Source of the DNA: Mycolicibacterium novocastrense
GTDB lineage: Bacteria; Actinomycetota; Actinomycetes; Mycobacteriales; Mycobacteriaceae
NCBI RefSeq assembly: GCF_001570485.1
Contig: NZ_BCTA01000069.1
Coordinates: 124,001 to 188,000, forward strand
Direction of reading: 5' to 3'
DNA length: 64,000 nucleotides
The position numbers and the translations under genes were made by a program. How positions within the stretch are numbered: position 1 is the stretch's first letter; each line of letters begins with the position of its first letter. The notes below the pieces were generated by a model. It was not told the origin of the DNA. It worked only from the letters and a program-made list of their open reading frames with translations, and ran no database searches. Shown here piece after piece: positions 17,895 through 26,162 of the stretch.

Positions 17895-18575
17895 ATGTCC
17901 GGCCCGTCTCAGCCAGCAGCCGCCAACCCGGGCGCGCAGTCGGACTCTCGACCTCGTCAGGTGATGAACGTGGCGGTCCTGTCCGAGTCAGAGCTCGGCT
18001 CGGAAGCCCAGCGCGAGCGCCGCAAGCGCATCCTGGACGCCACACTGGCCATCGCTTCCAAGGGCGGCTACGAAGCCGTCCAAATGCGAGCTGTGGCCGA
18101 ACGGGCCGACGTCGCGGTCGGCACCCTGTACCGGTACTTCCCGTCCAAAGTGCACCTGCTGGTCTCCGCGCTGGGACGCGAGTTCGAGCGCATCGACGCC
18201 AAGACCGACCGCGCCTCGCTGGCCGGTGGCACGCCGTATCAGCGGCTGAACATCATGGTGGGCAAGCTCAACCGCGCGATGCAGCGCAATCCGCTGTTGA
18301 CCGAGGCGATGACGCGGGCGTTCGTGTTCGCCGACGCGTCGGCGGCCGGTGAGGTCGACCACGTCGGCAAGCTGATGGACTCGATGTTCGCCCGCGCCAT
18401 GAGCGACGGTGAGCCGACCGAGGACCAGTACCACATCGCGCGCGTCATCTCCGACGTCTGGCTGTCCAACCTGCTCGCCTGGCTGACCAGACGAGCCTCG
18501 GCAACCGACGTCAGCAAGCGACTGGACCTCGCAGTGCGGCTGCTGATCGGCGACGGAGAGCACCCTAAGATCTAG
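17895..18575 (+). CDS. kstR: TetR-family repressor of cholesterol catabolism
   Basis: A 226-residue TetR regulator. After a poorly conserved 40-residue N-terminal tail, AQRERRKRILDATLAIASKGGYEAVQMRAVAERA and VGTLYRYFPSK form the helix-turn-helix and are almost identical to M. tuberculosis KstR. The ligand-binding part includes RNPLLTEAMTRAFVFADASA and ISDVWLSNLLAWLTRRAS. KstR is released from DNA by 3-oxo-4-cholestenoyl-CoA-type thioesters. I use ATG 17895 with AAGGAG upstream; a later ATG (MNVAVLSE) would match the shorter M. tuberculosis form. It sits three bases before an otsB-like gene. Confidence 0.96.
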   Translation: MSGPSQPAAANPGAQSDSRPRQVMNVAVLSESELGSEAQRERRKRILDATLAIASKGGYEAVQMRAVAERADVAVGTLYRYFPSKVHLLVSALGREFERIDAKTDRASLAGGTPYQRLNIMVGKLNRAMQRNPLLTEAMTRAFVFADASAAGEVDHVGKLMDSMFARAMSDGEPTEDQYHIARVISDVWLSNLLAWLTRRASATDVSKRLDLAVRLLIGDGEHPKI

Positions 18576-18577
18576 GC

Positions 18578-19330
18578 GTGCTTCCCGCGGATCTGCAGCG
18601 CGCGCTCACCTCGGCCGCCGCGGCGCCACGGCTGCTGATCACCTCCGACTTCGACGGCACGCTCGCGCCGATCGTCAGTAATCCTGCCGACGCCCGGCCA
18701 CTCGCCGACGCCGCAGGGGCCCTGGCTGCGCTCGCCGACCTTCCGGACACGGCTTCCGCGCTGATCTCCGGACGCGCGCTCGACGTGTTACGCGAGTTGT
18801 CGGGGATGCCGGCCGCGGTACATCTGGTCGGCAGCCACGGCGCCGAGTTCAACACGGGCTTCGCCCACGAGGTCGACGACGTTCTCCTGCAACGCATCAC
18901 GTCGGCGCTGCGCGAGATCGCCTCCGGCAAGCCGGGTGTCACCGTCGAGACGAAACCGGCCAGTGTCGCCCTACACGTGCGCAACGCCTCGGCGAGCGAT
19001 GGCGCGGCCGCCCTCTCCGCGGCCCGCGAGGCGGCGACGGATTGGGATGCGCAGCTGACCGAAGGCAAAGCGGTGCTGGAGTTCGCGGTGATCCAGACGG
19101 ACAAGGGCGAGGCGATCGACATCCTCCGAGAGCAGGAGAACGCGACCGCGGTGGTGTTCTTCGGCGATGACGTCACCGATGAGAAGGCGTTCCACCGCCT
19201 TCGCGGCGACGATGTCGGGGTGAAGGTCGGGCCGGGCGAGACACTGGCGGCCTATCGGGTCGAGGCGCCCGAAGACGTTGCCGCGGCGTTGATTCACCTG
19301 CTCGACGCGCGGCGCTCGCGGTCGGGATGA
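18578..19330 (+). CDS. Trehalose-phosphatase-like HAD protein
   Basis: A 250-residue HAD-superfamily protein. DFDGTLAPI near residue 25 is motif I with the nucleophile Asp, SGR near 64 is motif II, and FFGDDVTDEKAF is the GDDxTD motif of trehalose-6-phosphate phosphatases; SHGAEF is also family-like. It would dephosphorylate trehalose 6-phosphate or a related sugar phosphate in the cytosol. It is shorter than mycobacterial OtsB2, which has an extra N-terminal domain, so it may be a second, single-domain copy. GTG 18578 starts three bases after kstR, and the next gene overlaps by four. Confidence 0.82.
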   Translation: MLPADLQRALTSAAAAPRLLITSDFDGTLAPIVSNPADARPLADAAGALAALADLPDTASALISGRALDVLRELSGMPAAVHLVGSHGAEFNTGFAHEVDDVLLQRITSALREIASGKPGVTVETKPASVALHVRNASASDGAAALSAAREAATDWDAQLTEGKAVLEFAVIQTDKGEAIDILREQENATAVVFFGDDVTDEKAFHRLRGDDVGVKVGPGETLAAYRVEAPEDVAAALIHLLDARRSRSG

Positions 19331-20271
19331 GGGTGCTGACCGACGCCGAGATCGCCGAGCGGACCGCTTCCGCAGTCGCCGCGGCCACCGCCGCCGGTGC
19401 CGACCTCGGCCTGCGCTGCGACGATCCCCGCGTCCTCTACGACGTGTTCTCCGTGATCGTGCATCTTCACCCCGAACCGGTCGTCGTCCGGGTGCCCACC
19501 GTGCTGCCGCCGTCGTACACCAACAACCCGGATGTGCAGACCAGACAACAGCGCGCGGAACTCGCCGTCACCCGATGGCTCGCCGAACGCGGGCATCCGG
19601 TGGTCCCACCGAGCCCGCTGGTGCCTGCCGAACCGGTTCGCCGCGACGGGTTCTCGATGACGTTCTGGCAATTCGTCGAACAGATCCCCGATGCGAACCC
19701 GGACCTGGCGCGGCGCATGGAGCAGACCGCGCAGCTACACGCCGCACTGCGCGACTATCAAGGTGACCTGGATTTCTGGGCACCGTTCGGCACCTACATA
19801 CCCGAGGGGCTGGCGGCGTTACGGAACCTGCCCGGGCTCGTCTCGGCACCGGATCTTGAACGGGCACAACATGAATGGGATGTCATCGCCCCGGTTCTGA
19901 CGTCGCGCACGGCATTCGAGTCCGCGTTCCCCGGTGTCGACGTGCAGCCCATCCACGGTGATGCGCCGTACCACAACATGATCACCACACCGGACGGGGA
20001 GCTGTGGTCGGACTTCGAACTCGTGACGGTGGGTGCGGTCGAATCCGACCTGGCGATGGTGGGCGACGACGCGCTGGCCGCCTACGACGCGGCCGCCGTC
20101 TCCATGGGCCTGCGGCCGACCGACGAACGTGTCCTACGGATCACCGAGGCCGCCGGCCGGCTCGCGATGATCGCGGCGCCGGCGATGGCGCCTGAGCTGC
20201 CGATGCTCGCCGACAGCGTCGCACCGATGGTGGAGCAGTGGCGGGCGTGCCCACCGGTCACCGCGATTTAG
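19327..20271 (+). CDS. Aminoglycoside phosphotransferase (APH)-family kinase-like protein
   Basis: A 314-residue APH-fold protein. HGDAPYHNMI near residue 211 is the catalytic Brenner-type motif, and DFELVTVGAVESDLAMV supplies the metal-binding Asp region further on. The nucleotide lobe is less clear, with VVVRVPTV and RAELAVTRWLAERGH as the likely strand and helix. Similar proteins phosphorylate small hydroxylated compounds or fatty acyl carriers rather than antibiotics. It is translationally coupled to the trehalose-phosphatase-like gene through ATGA, so a sugar-related substrate is possible. Its tail overlaps the convergent LacI gene by four bases. Confidence 0.72.
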   Translation: MRVLTDAEIAERTASAVAAATAAGADLGLRCDDPRVLYDVFSVIVHLHPEPVVVRVPTVLPPSYTNNPDVQTRQQRAELAVTRWLAERGHPVVPPSPLVPAEPVRRDGFSMTFWQFVEQIPDANPDLARRMEQTAQLHAALRDYQGDLDFWAPFGTYIPEGLAALRNLPGLVSAPDLERAQHEWDVIAPVLTSRTAFESAFPGVDVQPIHGDAPYHNMITTPDGELWSDFELVTVGAVESDLAMVGDDALAAYDAAAVSMGLRPTDERVLRITEAAGRLAMIAAPAMAPELPMLADSVAPMVEQWRACPPVTAI

Positions 20272-21368
20272 GCGGGCGGGCCGGCCGTGCGGCCGCGGAC
20301 GACTTCGGTGTCGAGCACCTCCACGACGGGCAGCCCCGATCGTGGCGGGTGGTGCAGCAGCAGCCCCGCCCGGCGGCCCTTCTCGATGCTGGGCTGCGCG
20401 ACGGTGGCCAGGCCGCGCCGCAGCGCTTCGGGAACCCCGTCGAATCCGGTGACCGTCATCTGGCCGGGAACGTAAATACCCCGCGCCCGTAGGTAATCCA
20501 TCGCCGACAGGGCCAGTACGTCCGCGGTGCACATCAACGCGGTCAGCCGGGGATTGGCGGCCAGCGCGACCTCCGCGGCCGCCCCGCCTGACGTCGGCAG
20601 GTGCTCGTAGCTCTCCACCACGGTCAGCGATTCCGGGTCGAGTCCCGCCGCGCTCATCGCGTCGCGAACACCCGCGATACGCTCGCGCTGCACGTGAAAG
20701 TGCGGAGTCTGCAGCCGTTGTGGATCGGCCACCGTGGGTCCGGCCCCGCCCTGCGGCCGATCGCGGCCCAGCCGCATGGTCAGCAGGCCGATCTCCCGAT
20801 GGCCCAGCTGCACAACGTGTTCGGCGAGTCGGCGCATCGCACCCCGGTCGTCGATGCACACATGCGAGGCACCAGGTACGTCCTTGGGCTGATCGATCAC
20901 CACCATCGGCAGGTGCCGCTGCTGGACGGTCGCGAGATACGGGTCGTCGTCGGAGGCCGAATACACCGCGAAACCGTCCACGCCGGCAGCGAGGATCGCC
21001 GCCGTACCGTCGCTGACGCTGCGGTTGGGACCGATCGCCACGAGCAGCAGTCCCTGCCCGGCCTCCTCACACGATTCGGCCAGGCCGGCCACGAAGTCGA
21101 GGGCGGCCGGATCGCTGAACGAGTAGTTGAGCGGTTCGGTGATCATCAGGCCCACCGCGCCGGCCTTGCGGGTGCGCAGCGAGCGCGCCACCGGGTCGGG
21201 GCCCGGGTATCCCAGCCGCTTCGCGGTGGCCAGCACCTGCTCGCGCAGTTCGGCCGACAACTGGTCCGGCCGGTTGTAGGCGTTGGAGATCGTGGTGCGC
21301 GAGACCTTGAGTTCGGCCGCCAGAGAAGCCAGCGTGGCACGCCGTCGCGGCGTGGGACTCCTCGGCAT
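20268..21368 (-). CDS. LacI/GalR-family transcriptional regulator
   Basis: A 366-residue LacI protein. The N-terminal helix-turn-helix TLASLAAELKVSRTTISNAYNRPDQLS and hinge region VARSLRTRKAGAVGLMI are complete, and a periplasmic-binding-like effector domain follows (ITEPLNYSFSDPAALDFVAGLAESCE, GFDGVPEALRRG). Place and type match Rv3575c. The ATG at 21368 is preferred; a much longer open frame upstream is only the antisense of the permease gene. No operator is obvious. It may regulate the APH/trehalose-phosphatase pair or the metal ABC genes next door. Confidence 0.88.
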   Translation of the reverse strand: MPRSPTPRRRATLASLAAELKVSRTTISNAYNRPDQLSAELREQVLATAKRLGYPGPDPVARSLRTRKAGAVGLMITEPLNYSFSDPAALDFVAGLAESCEEAGQGLLLVAIGPNRSVSDGTAAILAAGVDGFAVYSASDDDPYLATVQQRHLPMVVIDQPKDVPGASHVCIDDRGAMRRLAEHVVQLGHREIGLLTMRLGRDRPQGGAGPTVADPQRLQTPHFHVQRERIAGVRDAMSAAGLDPESLTVVESYEHLPTSGGAAAEVALAANPRLTALMCTADVLALSAMDYLRARGIYVPGQMTVTGFDGVPEALRRGLATVAQPSIEKGRRAGLLLHHPPRSGLPVVEVLDTEVVRGRTAGPPA

Positions 21369-21400
21369 GCTCCGTGAGGGTAGCCGACCACGCCTCGGGC

Positions 21401-22267
21401 TCAGGTGACCAGCACCCGATCGGCGGTTCGTCGCAGCCCGCGCTGCCCGGCCCACACCACGGCCCAGACGCTGCACGCGACCGTCACGATCACGAAGCTG
21501 GGCGGCGCGTTGAACATCGCCGACAGCCCCAGACCCGCCCATACCGCAGCCAGGCTGAAGCCCGTGGACAAGGCGATCGCTTTGCCCGGTCGCGGTGTCA
21601 GCATGATCGCCGCCGCGGCGGGGCTCACCACGAGCGCGAACAGCAGCAGTGTGCCCACCGCCTGCACCGCCATCGTCACCGCCAGCCCGAGCAGCGCCAT
21701 GAACGCCACCGAAAGAGCGCGCACGGGCACCCCCTTGGCGTCGGCCACCTGGGCGTTGACGGAGGTGAACAGCAGCGGCCGGTAGATCATCGCGATGCAG
21801 ACGGCCAGCACCGCGACCAGCACCGCGAACGTCGTGATCTGCTGCCGGGAGATCGCCAGCAGGTTGCCGAACAGGACGTTGGTCAGCGTGCTCGAACTCT
21901 TGGTGGCCAGCGAGTTGAAGAACAACCCGAGACCGGTCGCCATGGCCAGCACGGTTCCGGTGGCCACCTCGCGGTCGGCCGCGCGGCGGCCCAGCGCCCC
22001 GATCACCAGGGCGCCGCCGATGCAGAAGACTCCGAGCCCCACCCCGACCGGGACGCCGATGAGCACCGCCCCTGTGGCCCCCGGCAGCCCGATGTGAGCG
22101 AGGGCGTGGGCGGCGAAGGCCGTGTTGCGCACGACGACGAAGTAACCGATCAGGCCGGCGGCCAGGGCGACGATCGTGCCGCCGATCAAGGCGTTGCGCA
22201 TGAAGGCCGACGTGAGGATCTGCCACCAATTGTCTTGGTAGCCAAGCGCGACGATGGTCGTGTTCAT
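21401..22267 (-). CDS. Zn/Mn-type ABC transporter permease (ABC-3 family)
   Basis: A 288-residue integral membrane protein with about eight hydrophobic segments, of the ABC-3 family that includes ZnuB and MntB. FAAHALAHIGLPGATGAVLIG is the conserved segment after TM2, and VQAVGTLLLFALVVSPAAAAIML is the TM6 signature. The ATG at 22267 overlaps the ATPase stop, giving a tight three-gene importer (binding protein, ATPase, permease). Zinc or manganese cannot be told apart from this subunit alone. Confidence 0.9.
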   Translation of the reverse strand: MNTTIVALGYQDNWWQILTSAFMRNALIGGTIVALAAGLIGYFVVVRNTAFAAHALAHIGLPGATGAVLIGVPVGVGLGVFCIGGALVIGALGRRAADREVATGTVLAMATGLGLFFNSLATKSSSTLTNVLFGNLLAISRQQITTFAVLVAVLAVCIAMIYRPLLFTSVNAQVADAKGVPVRALSVAFMALLGLAVTMAVQAVGTLLLFALVVSPAAAAIMLTPRPGKAIALSTGFSLAAVWAGLGLSAMFNAPPSFVIVTVACSVWAVVWAGQRGLRRTADRVLVT

Positions 22268-23070
22268 CACGGCCTCCGCATGTACAGATCACCCTGCGGC
22301 GTGTGCACGACCTCGACTCGGGTGCCGTACAGGTGGCTCAGCAGCGTCTCGTCGACCACGCCGTCGAAGGTGTCGAAGTGCGCATGCCCGTCGAGCAGAT
22401 AGATGGCGCTGGTCAACACGCCCAGCAATGGGTTCAGGTCGTGCGCGACGACCAGGATCGTCACGCCGAACTCCTTGCTGATCTGGTCGAGCACGGCGAC
22501 GATCTCGCGCTGGCTGCGCAGATCGAGCGCGGCCAACGGCTCGTCGAGGATCAACATGCGGGGTTTGGAGACCAGCGCCTCGGCCAGCGCGACCCGCTGG
22601 CGTTGGCCGCCGGACAGTTGCGACAGCCGTTTGTGTGCCACCGCGGTCGCGTCGACGGCGGCCAGCACCTCGTCCACGCGACGGTTGTCCTCGCGGCTCG
22701 GCCACCCGAAGCCCCACCGGTGTCCGACGAGGCCGAGCATCACGGCGTCGCGCGCACGGATCGCCTCGCCGGAGCCCGACGCGTAGTTCTGCGGGACGTA
22801 GCCGATCGACCTGTTGAGCGCACCGGCCGGTTGACCGAAGACGCACACGTGTCCGGATGCCGGGGGTACCAGGCCGAGCACGATCTGCAGCAGCGTCGTC
22901 TTTCCGGCCCCGTTCGACCCGATGACGGCCACGATGCCGCCTGCGGGGACCTCGAACGTCGCTTCCGACCAGATCAGCCGCCCGCCGCGTGCCGCGCTGA
23001 CGTCCTCGAAGGTCAGCGCCGCCTGCTCGACGTCGGATCGGGCATCAGGTTCCGAATCAGCTTCCGACAC
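22267..23070 (-). CDS. Zn/Mn-type ABC transporter ATPase
   Basis: A 267-residue ATPase. Walker A GSNGAGKT, Q-loop VPQNYA, signature LSGGQRQRVA, Walker B MLILDEPLAALD and the switch AHD are all intact, so it should be active. It energises the adjoining ABC-3 permease. The start is GTG 23070, 14 bases inside the end of the binding-protein gene; this gives a normal length and an N-terminal acidic tail of about 16 residues. Confidence 0.9.
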   Translation of the reverse strand: MSEADSEPDARSDVEQAALTFEDVSAARGGRLIWSEATFEVPAGGIVAVIGSNGAGKTTLLQIVLGLVPPASGHVCVFGQPAGALNRSIGYVPQNYASGSGEAIRARDAVMLGLVGHRWGFGWPSREDNRRVDEVLAAVDATAVAHKRLSQLSGGQRQRVALAEALVSKPRMLILDEPLAALDLRSQREIVAVLDQISKEFGVTILVVAHDLNPLLGVLTSAIYLLDGHAHFDTFDGVVDETLLSHLYGTRVEVVHTPQGDLYMRRP

Positions 23071-23992
23071 CGAGCGCCTCGCCGAGTGCGATCAGCTGGT
23101 CGACCTGCCAGCTTACAAACGAGTCCGCGTCCGGCGGCAAGGTCTCGGTGATCTCGACCACCGGAACCCCCGACTGTTCGGCCACCGTCCGAAGTTGTTG
23201 CGGGACAGAACCTTCCGTCTGGACGTTGTAGATCAGGACGTCAACGCCGCGGTCGGACAGCAGCTGCAGGAAGGCATCGAGGTCGGCCGGGGACGGTTCG
23301 GAGTCGTTGGACGCCGCGACCTGATAGCCGCGAGGCGTGCGGTTGGTCAGGCCGAGCGCCGCACCCATGTCATCGAATGACGTCTCGGTCGCGGCGTAGC
23401 TCTTGCCTGACGCTTTGGCCTTCAGGGAATCGATGAGCTCATGGTACGGCTTGAGATCCTCCGCGAACGCGACGCGACGTTCGTCGAAGTACCCCGCCGC
23501 CTCCGGCGCGAGTTGACGCAGTCGGGCGGTGACCGCGTCGGCGAGGGCCGTCACCGCGGCGGGGTCGTACCAGGCGTGGGGGTTGGTCTCGCCTTGGCGG
23601 TCCTGGTGACCGGCGGCCACTGCCTCCACGACCGGCGCGTCGGGCGCCGTGCTCGCGGCGAGCTTGACCGCCCATTCGTCGTAATGGCCACCGTTGAGAA
23701 CCACGAGCTGAGCGCCTTCGAACTTCGCCGCATCGGAGGGCGCGGGCTCGAAGTCGTGCGGGTCTGCCGCCGAGCCGGCCAGCACCGTGGCGACCTGCGC
23801 GCAGCCGCCGCCCAGCTGGGAGACGATGTCGGCCCACTGGTCGACGCTGACGACCACGTCGACCGGCCGGACCGGACACGGAGGGGTACTCGTCTCCTGG
23901 GCTCGCTCGTCACCGCCGGCGCACGCCACCCCGAACGGAGCGGCCAGCACCGCGCTGGCGAGGATCGTGCGGGCAACCCGGGCAGTCAACAC
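23057..23992 (-). CDS. Metal-binding lipoprotein of Zn/Mn-type ABC importer
   Basis: A cluster A-I (ZnuA/TroA-like) binding protein of about 311 residues. The N-terminus has an RVAR charged start, a hydrophobic run and FGVAC as a weak lipobox. Metal ligands in the family occur at DPHDFE, in GGHYDEW region, NPHAWYDP and a third position. Here the third region reads AATETSFDD, with Glu where many zinc proteins have His, and there is no His-rich loop; this would fit Mn or another metal as well as Zn. I use GTG 23992 because it gives a normal short signal; TTG 24016 is the alternative and would place a possible operator inside the gene. Confidence 0.82.
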   Translation of the reverse strand: MLTARVARTILASAVLAAPFGVACAGGDERAQETSTPPCPVRPVDVVVSVDQWADIVSQLGGGCAQVATVLAGSAADPHDFEPAPSDAAKFEGAQLVVLNGGHYDEWAVKLAASTAPDAPVVEAVAAGHQDRQGETNPHAWYDPAAVTALADAVTARLRQLAPEAAGYFDERRVAFAEDLKPYHELIDSLKAKASGKSYAATETSFDDMGAALGLTNRTPRGYQVAASNDSEPSPADLDAFLQLLSDRGVDVLIYNVQTEGSVPQQLRTVAEQSGVPVVEITETLPPDADSFVSWQVDQLIALGEALGVGS

Positions 23993-23994
23993 AC

Positions 23995-24009
23995 CGATAA
24001 CGATAACCG
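23995..24009. promoter_or_regulatory. Possible metal-regulator box before the ABC importer
   Basis: Read on the minus strand, GGTTATCGTTATC lies just before the importer start. Its right half is like a Zur half-site (CGTTATC) but the left half is poor, and the plus strand shows two CGATAA copies in a row. It overlaps a TATCGT -10-like motif seven to eight bases from the GTG, which would give a leaderless mRNA. Confidence 0.3.
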
Positions 24010-24083
24010 TTTCCAATAGCGCAGCGCCTCTTGCATCGCGCGGCCGACGTCACGGCGGGCTCCCGGACGCCTAAGCTGACCGC

Positions 24084-24755
24084 GTGAACCAGCACGCGTT
24101 CGACATCGAAGAACGCCGCGCGGTTTACCGCGTGATCGCCGAACGCCGCGATATGCGCCGGTTCCTGCCCGGCGCGGCGGTACCCGAGGACGTGTTGGTG
24201 CGGCTGCTGCAGGCCGCACACGCCGCGCCGAGCGTCGGCCTGATGCAGCCGTGGCGGTTCATCCGGATCACCGACGACCGGCTACGGCGAGCCATCCGCG
24301 ACCTCGTCGACGAGGAGCGTGTGCGGACCGCCGAGGCGCTTGGGCCACGCGGCGAGGAGTTTCTGACCCTCAAGGTCGAAGGGATTCTGGACTGCGCCGA
24401 GTTGCTCGTCGTCGCGCTGGGCGACGGCAGACACGAGCATGTGTTCGGGCGACGCACCCTTCCGCACATGGACCTGGCCTCGGTCTCCTGTGCGATACAG
24501 AACCTGTGGCTGGCTGCGCGCGCAGAGGGGCTCGGCATGGGTTGGGTCTCGATCTTCGAACCGGACAAGCTCGCCGAACTGCTCGGCATGCCGCATGGCG
24601 CTGAGCCCGTGGCGATCCTGTGTCTTGGACCGGTCCCCGAATTCCCCGACCGTCCACAGCTCGAAATCGACGAATGGACGACCGGACGGCCCCTGACCGA
24701 GTTCGTCGCCGAAAACCACTGGCCGTCATCCACATCCGCAGGGTTACCGACATGA
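24084..24755 (+). CDS. bluB: 5,6-dimethylbenzimidazole synthase
   Basis: A 223-residue nitroreductase-fold flavoprotein that cleaves FMNH2 with oxygen to make the lower ligand of cobalamin. YRVIAERRDMRRFLPGAAVPEDVLVRLL and AAPSVGLMQPWRFI are the BluB motifs, with RRTLPHMDLASVSCAIQNLWLAARAEGLGMGWVS in the middle. Length fits. The start is GTG 24084. It is divergent from the metal importer and overlaps the next gene by four bases. No cobalamin riboswitch is seen before it, unlike the cbt operon elsewhere in the window. Confidence 0.93.
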   Translation: MNQHAFDIEERRAVYRVIAERRDMRRFLPGAAVPEDVLVRLLQAAHAAPSVGLMQPWRFIRITDDRLRRAIRDLVDEERVRTAEALGPRGEEFLTLKVEGILDCAELLVVALGDGRHEHVFGRRTLPHMDLASVSCAIQNLWLAARAEGLGMGWVSIFEPDKLAELLGMPHGAEPVAILCLGPVPEFPDRPQLEIDEWTTGRPLTEFVAENHWPSSTSAGLPT

Positions 24756-25510
24756 GAACCGTCGACATGAACGCCGACCTCGGCGAGGGTTTCGGGGTCT
24801 GGCGGCTCGGTGACGACGACGCCATGCTCGACATCGTCACGAGCGCCAACGTCGCCTGCGGCTTCCACGCCGGTGACCCCGCACTGCTCTTGCGGGCCTG
24901 CCGGGCCGCGGCCGAGCGCGGCGTGCGGGTCGGCGCCCAGGTGAGCTACCGGGACCTGGCCGGGTTCGGCCGCCGGTTCATCGACGCGACGCCCGAGGAT
25001 CTCAAGGCCGACGTGATCTATCAGATCGGTGCTCTGCAGGCGATCGCGCGCGCCGCCGGCACCGCCGTCACCTACGTCAAACCACACGGGGCGCTGTACT
25101 TCGCGATCGTGACGAACACCGACCAGGCCCGAGCCGTCGCCGAGGCCGTACACGACGTCGATCCGGCCCTCCCGGTGCTCGGGCTCACCGGCTCGGCGTT
25201 CTTCCGCGAGGCCGAACAGCTCGGATTGCGCACCGTCCCTGAGGCGTTCGCCGACAGGGCCTATCGCCCCGACGGTCGGCTGGTGGACCGTCGCCAGCGC
25301 GGCGCCGTCCTGCACGACACGGGCGTCATCGCCGACCGGATCGCGTCGATGGTGTCCGCCGGGCGGGTGGACGCGGTCGACGGTTCGACGATCCCGATCA
25401 CCGTCGATTCGATCTGCGTGCACGGCGATTCGCCGGGTGCCGTGCAGATCGCCGCGGCCGTCCGCGAGCGACTGCTCGCCGAAGGTGTCGAGATCGCGCC
25501 CTTCACCTGA
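24752..25510 (+). CDS. pxpA: LamB/YcsF family protein, 5-oxoprolinase subunit A type
   Basis: A 252-residue protein with the LamB/YcsF N-terminus DMNADLGEGFGVWRLGDDD, then SANVACGFHAGDP, VKPHGALY and DSICVHGDSPGAV. PxpA works with PxpB and PxpC to hydrolyse 5-oxoproline to glutamate with ATP. Neither partner is in this window, so it may work with distant PxpBC or have another role. The ATG at 24752 overlaps the bluB stop, so translation is likely coupled to bluB. A longer frame upstream is inside bluB and is rejected. Confidence 0.88.
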   Translation: MRTVDMNADLGEGFGVWRLGDDDAMLDIVTSANVACGFHAGDPALLLRACRAAAERGVRVGAQVSYRDLAGFGRRFIDATPEDLKADVIYQIGALQAIARAAGTAVTYVKPHGALYFAIVTNTDQARAVAEAVHDVDPALPVLGLTGSAFFREAEQLGLRTVPEAFADRAYRPDGRLVDRRQRGAVLHDTGVIADRIASMVSAGRVDAVDGSTIPITVDSICVHGDSPGAVQIAAAVRERLLAEGVEIAPFT

Positions 25511-25511
25511 C

Positions 25512-26162
25512 TCAACGCAGCGCGCAGTCCCCGCATTTGGACCCGTCGCTCACCCGGTAGTACAGGCAGCAGCTGCGGCGGCGAAACGCCAAGTTGTGCT
25601 TGACCGTTCCGGTGCCGGCGAGCTTCCCGGTCTCCAGCAGCGACCGTGCCAGCATGGTCGCCGAATCGCGCAGCCGAGGCCGAACCGAGTACAGCGCCCG
25701 GGTCGCGGCCACCAACGCCGAGGCGATGTTGCCGTAGAGCAGACCGGGCGCGACCTTGACGCGCAGCCCGTCGGCCAATCGCTCCAGGTGCTCTTCGACG
25801 ACGATGCGGTACAGCGTGGCTTCCCGGTCCCCCTCCAACAGATCACCCTCGGCGACAGGGATTCTCAGTGCCGCACTGTCCGGCGCTCGCTGCAGACCCG
25901 TGAGGTCGGGCACGACGCCGTGTTCGAGGGCGCACGCGAGCACGGGCGACCAGAGCCTGGACGCGTGGCTCAACTGCACCGTCGAAGCGCCGATGCGAAG
26001 GTCGCCGGTGCGGTAGCGCGCGGCCGTCGCCTCGATCAGGTCCTGGTATCCGTCGGCGTAACACGCGGTCACCGGCCGCCAACCCGGTTCGGCAGGCCCA
26101 TGGGCGATGGCGAAGAACCCGCCGAAGCGAGCGATCTCGGTGAGTTGACTGTCGATCCTCAT
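25512..26162 (-). CDS. FhuF-like siderophore/ferric reductase
   Basis: A 216-residue protein ending in RRSCCLYYRVSDGSKCGDC, the four-cysteine C-terminal pattern (CC-x10-C-x2-C) that holds a 2Fe-2S cluster in FhuF-type reductases. The N-terminal half is a poorly conserved alpha/beta region. It would reduce ferric siderophore iron in the cytosol after import. The ATG at 26162 overlaps the ATPase stop, so it is the last gene of the fec-like operon, translated with it. The exact siderophore is unknown. Confidence 0.85.
   Translation of the reverse strand: MRIDSQLTEIARFGGFFAIAHGPAEPGWRPVTACYADGYQDLIEATAARYRTGDLRIGASTVQLSHASRLWSPVLACALEHGVVPDLTGLQRAPDSAALRIPVAEGDLLEGDREATLYRIVVEEHLERLADGLRVKVAPGLLYGNIASALVAATRALYSVRPRLRDSATMLARSLLETGKLAGTGTVKHNLAFRRRSCCLYYRVSDGSKCGDCALR

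Noticed and set aside
21369..22292. A long open frame joining the LacI gene to sequence upstream, up to 674 codons
   Set aside because: The added part is the antisense of the ABC permease and ATPase genes and has no protein-like pattern; the LacI helix-turn-helix begins soon after the ATG at 21368.
24017..24083. A cobalamin riboswitch before bluB
   Set aside because: The 67-base gap lacks the B12-box and the paired segments seen before cbtB.
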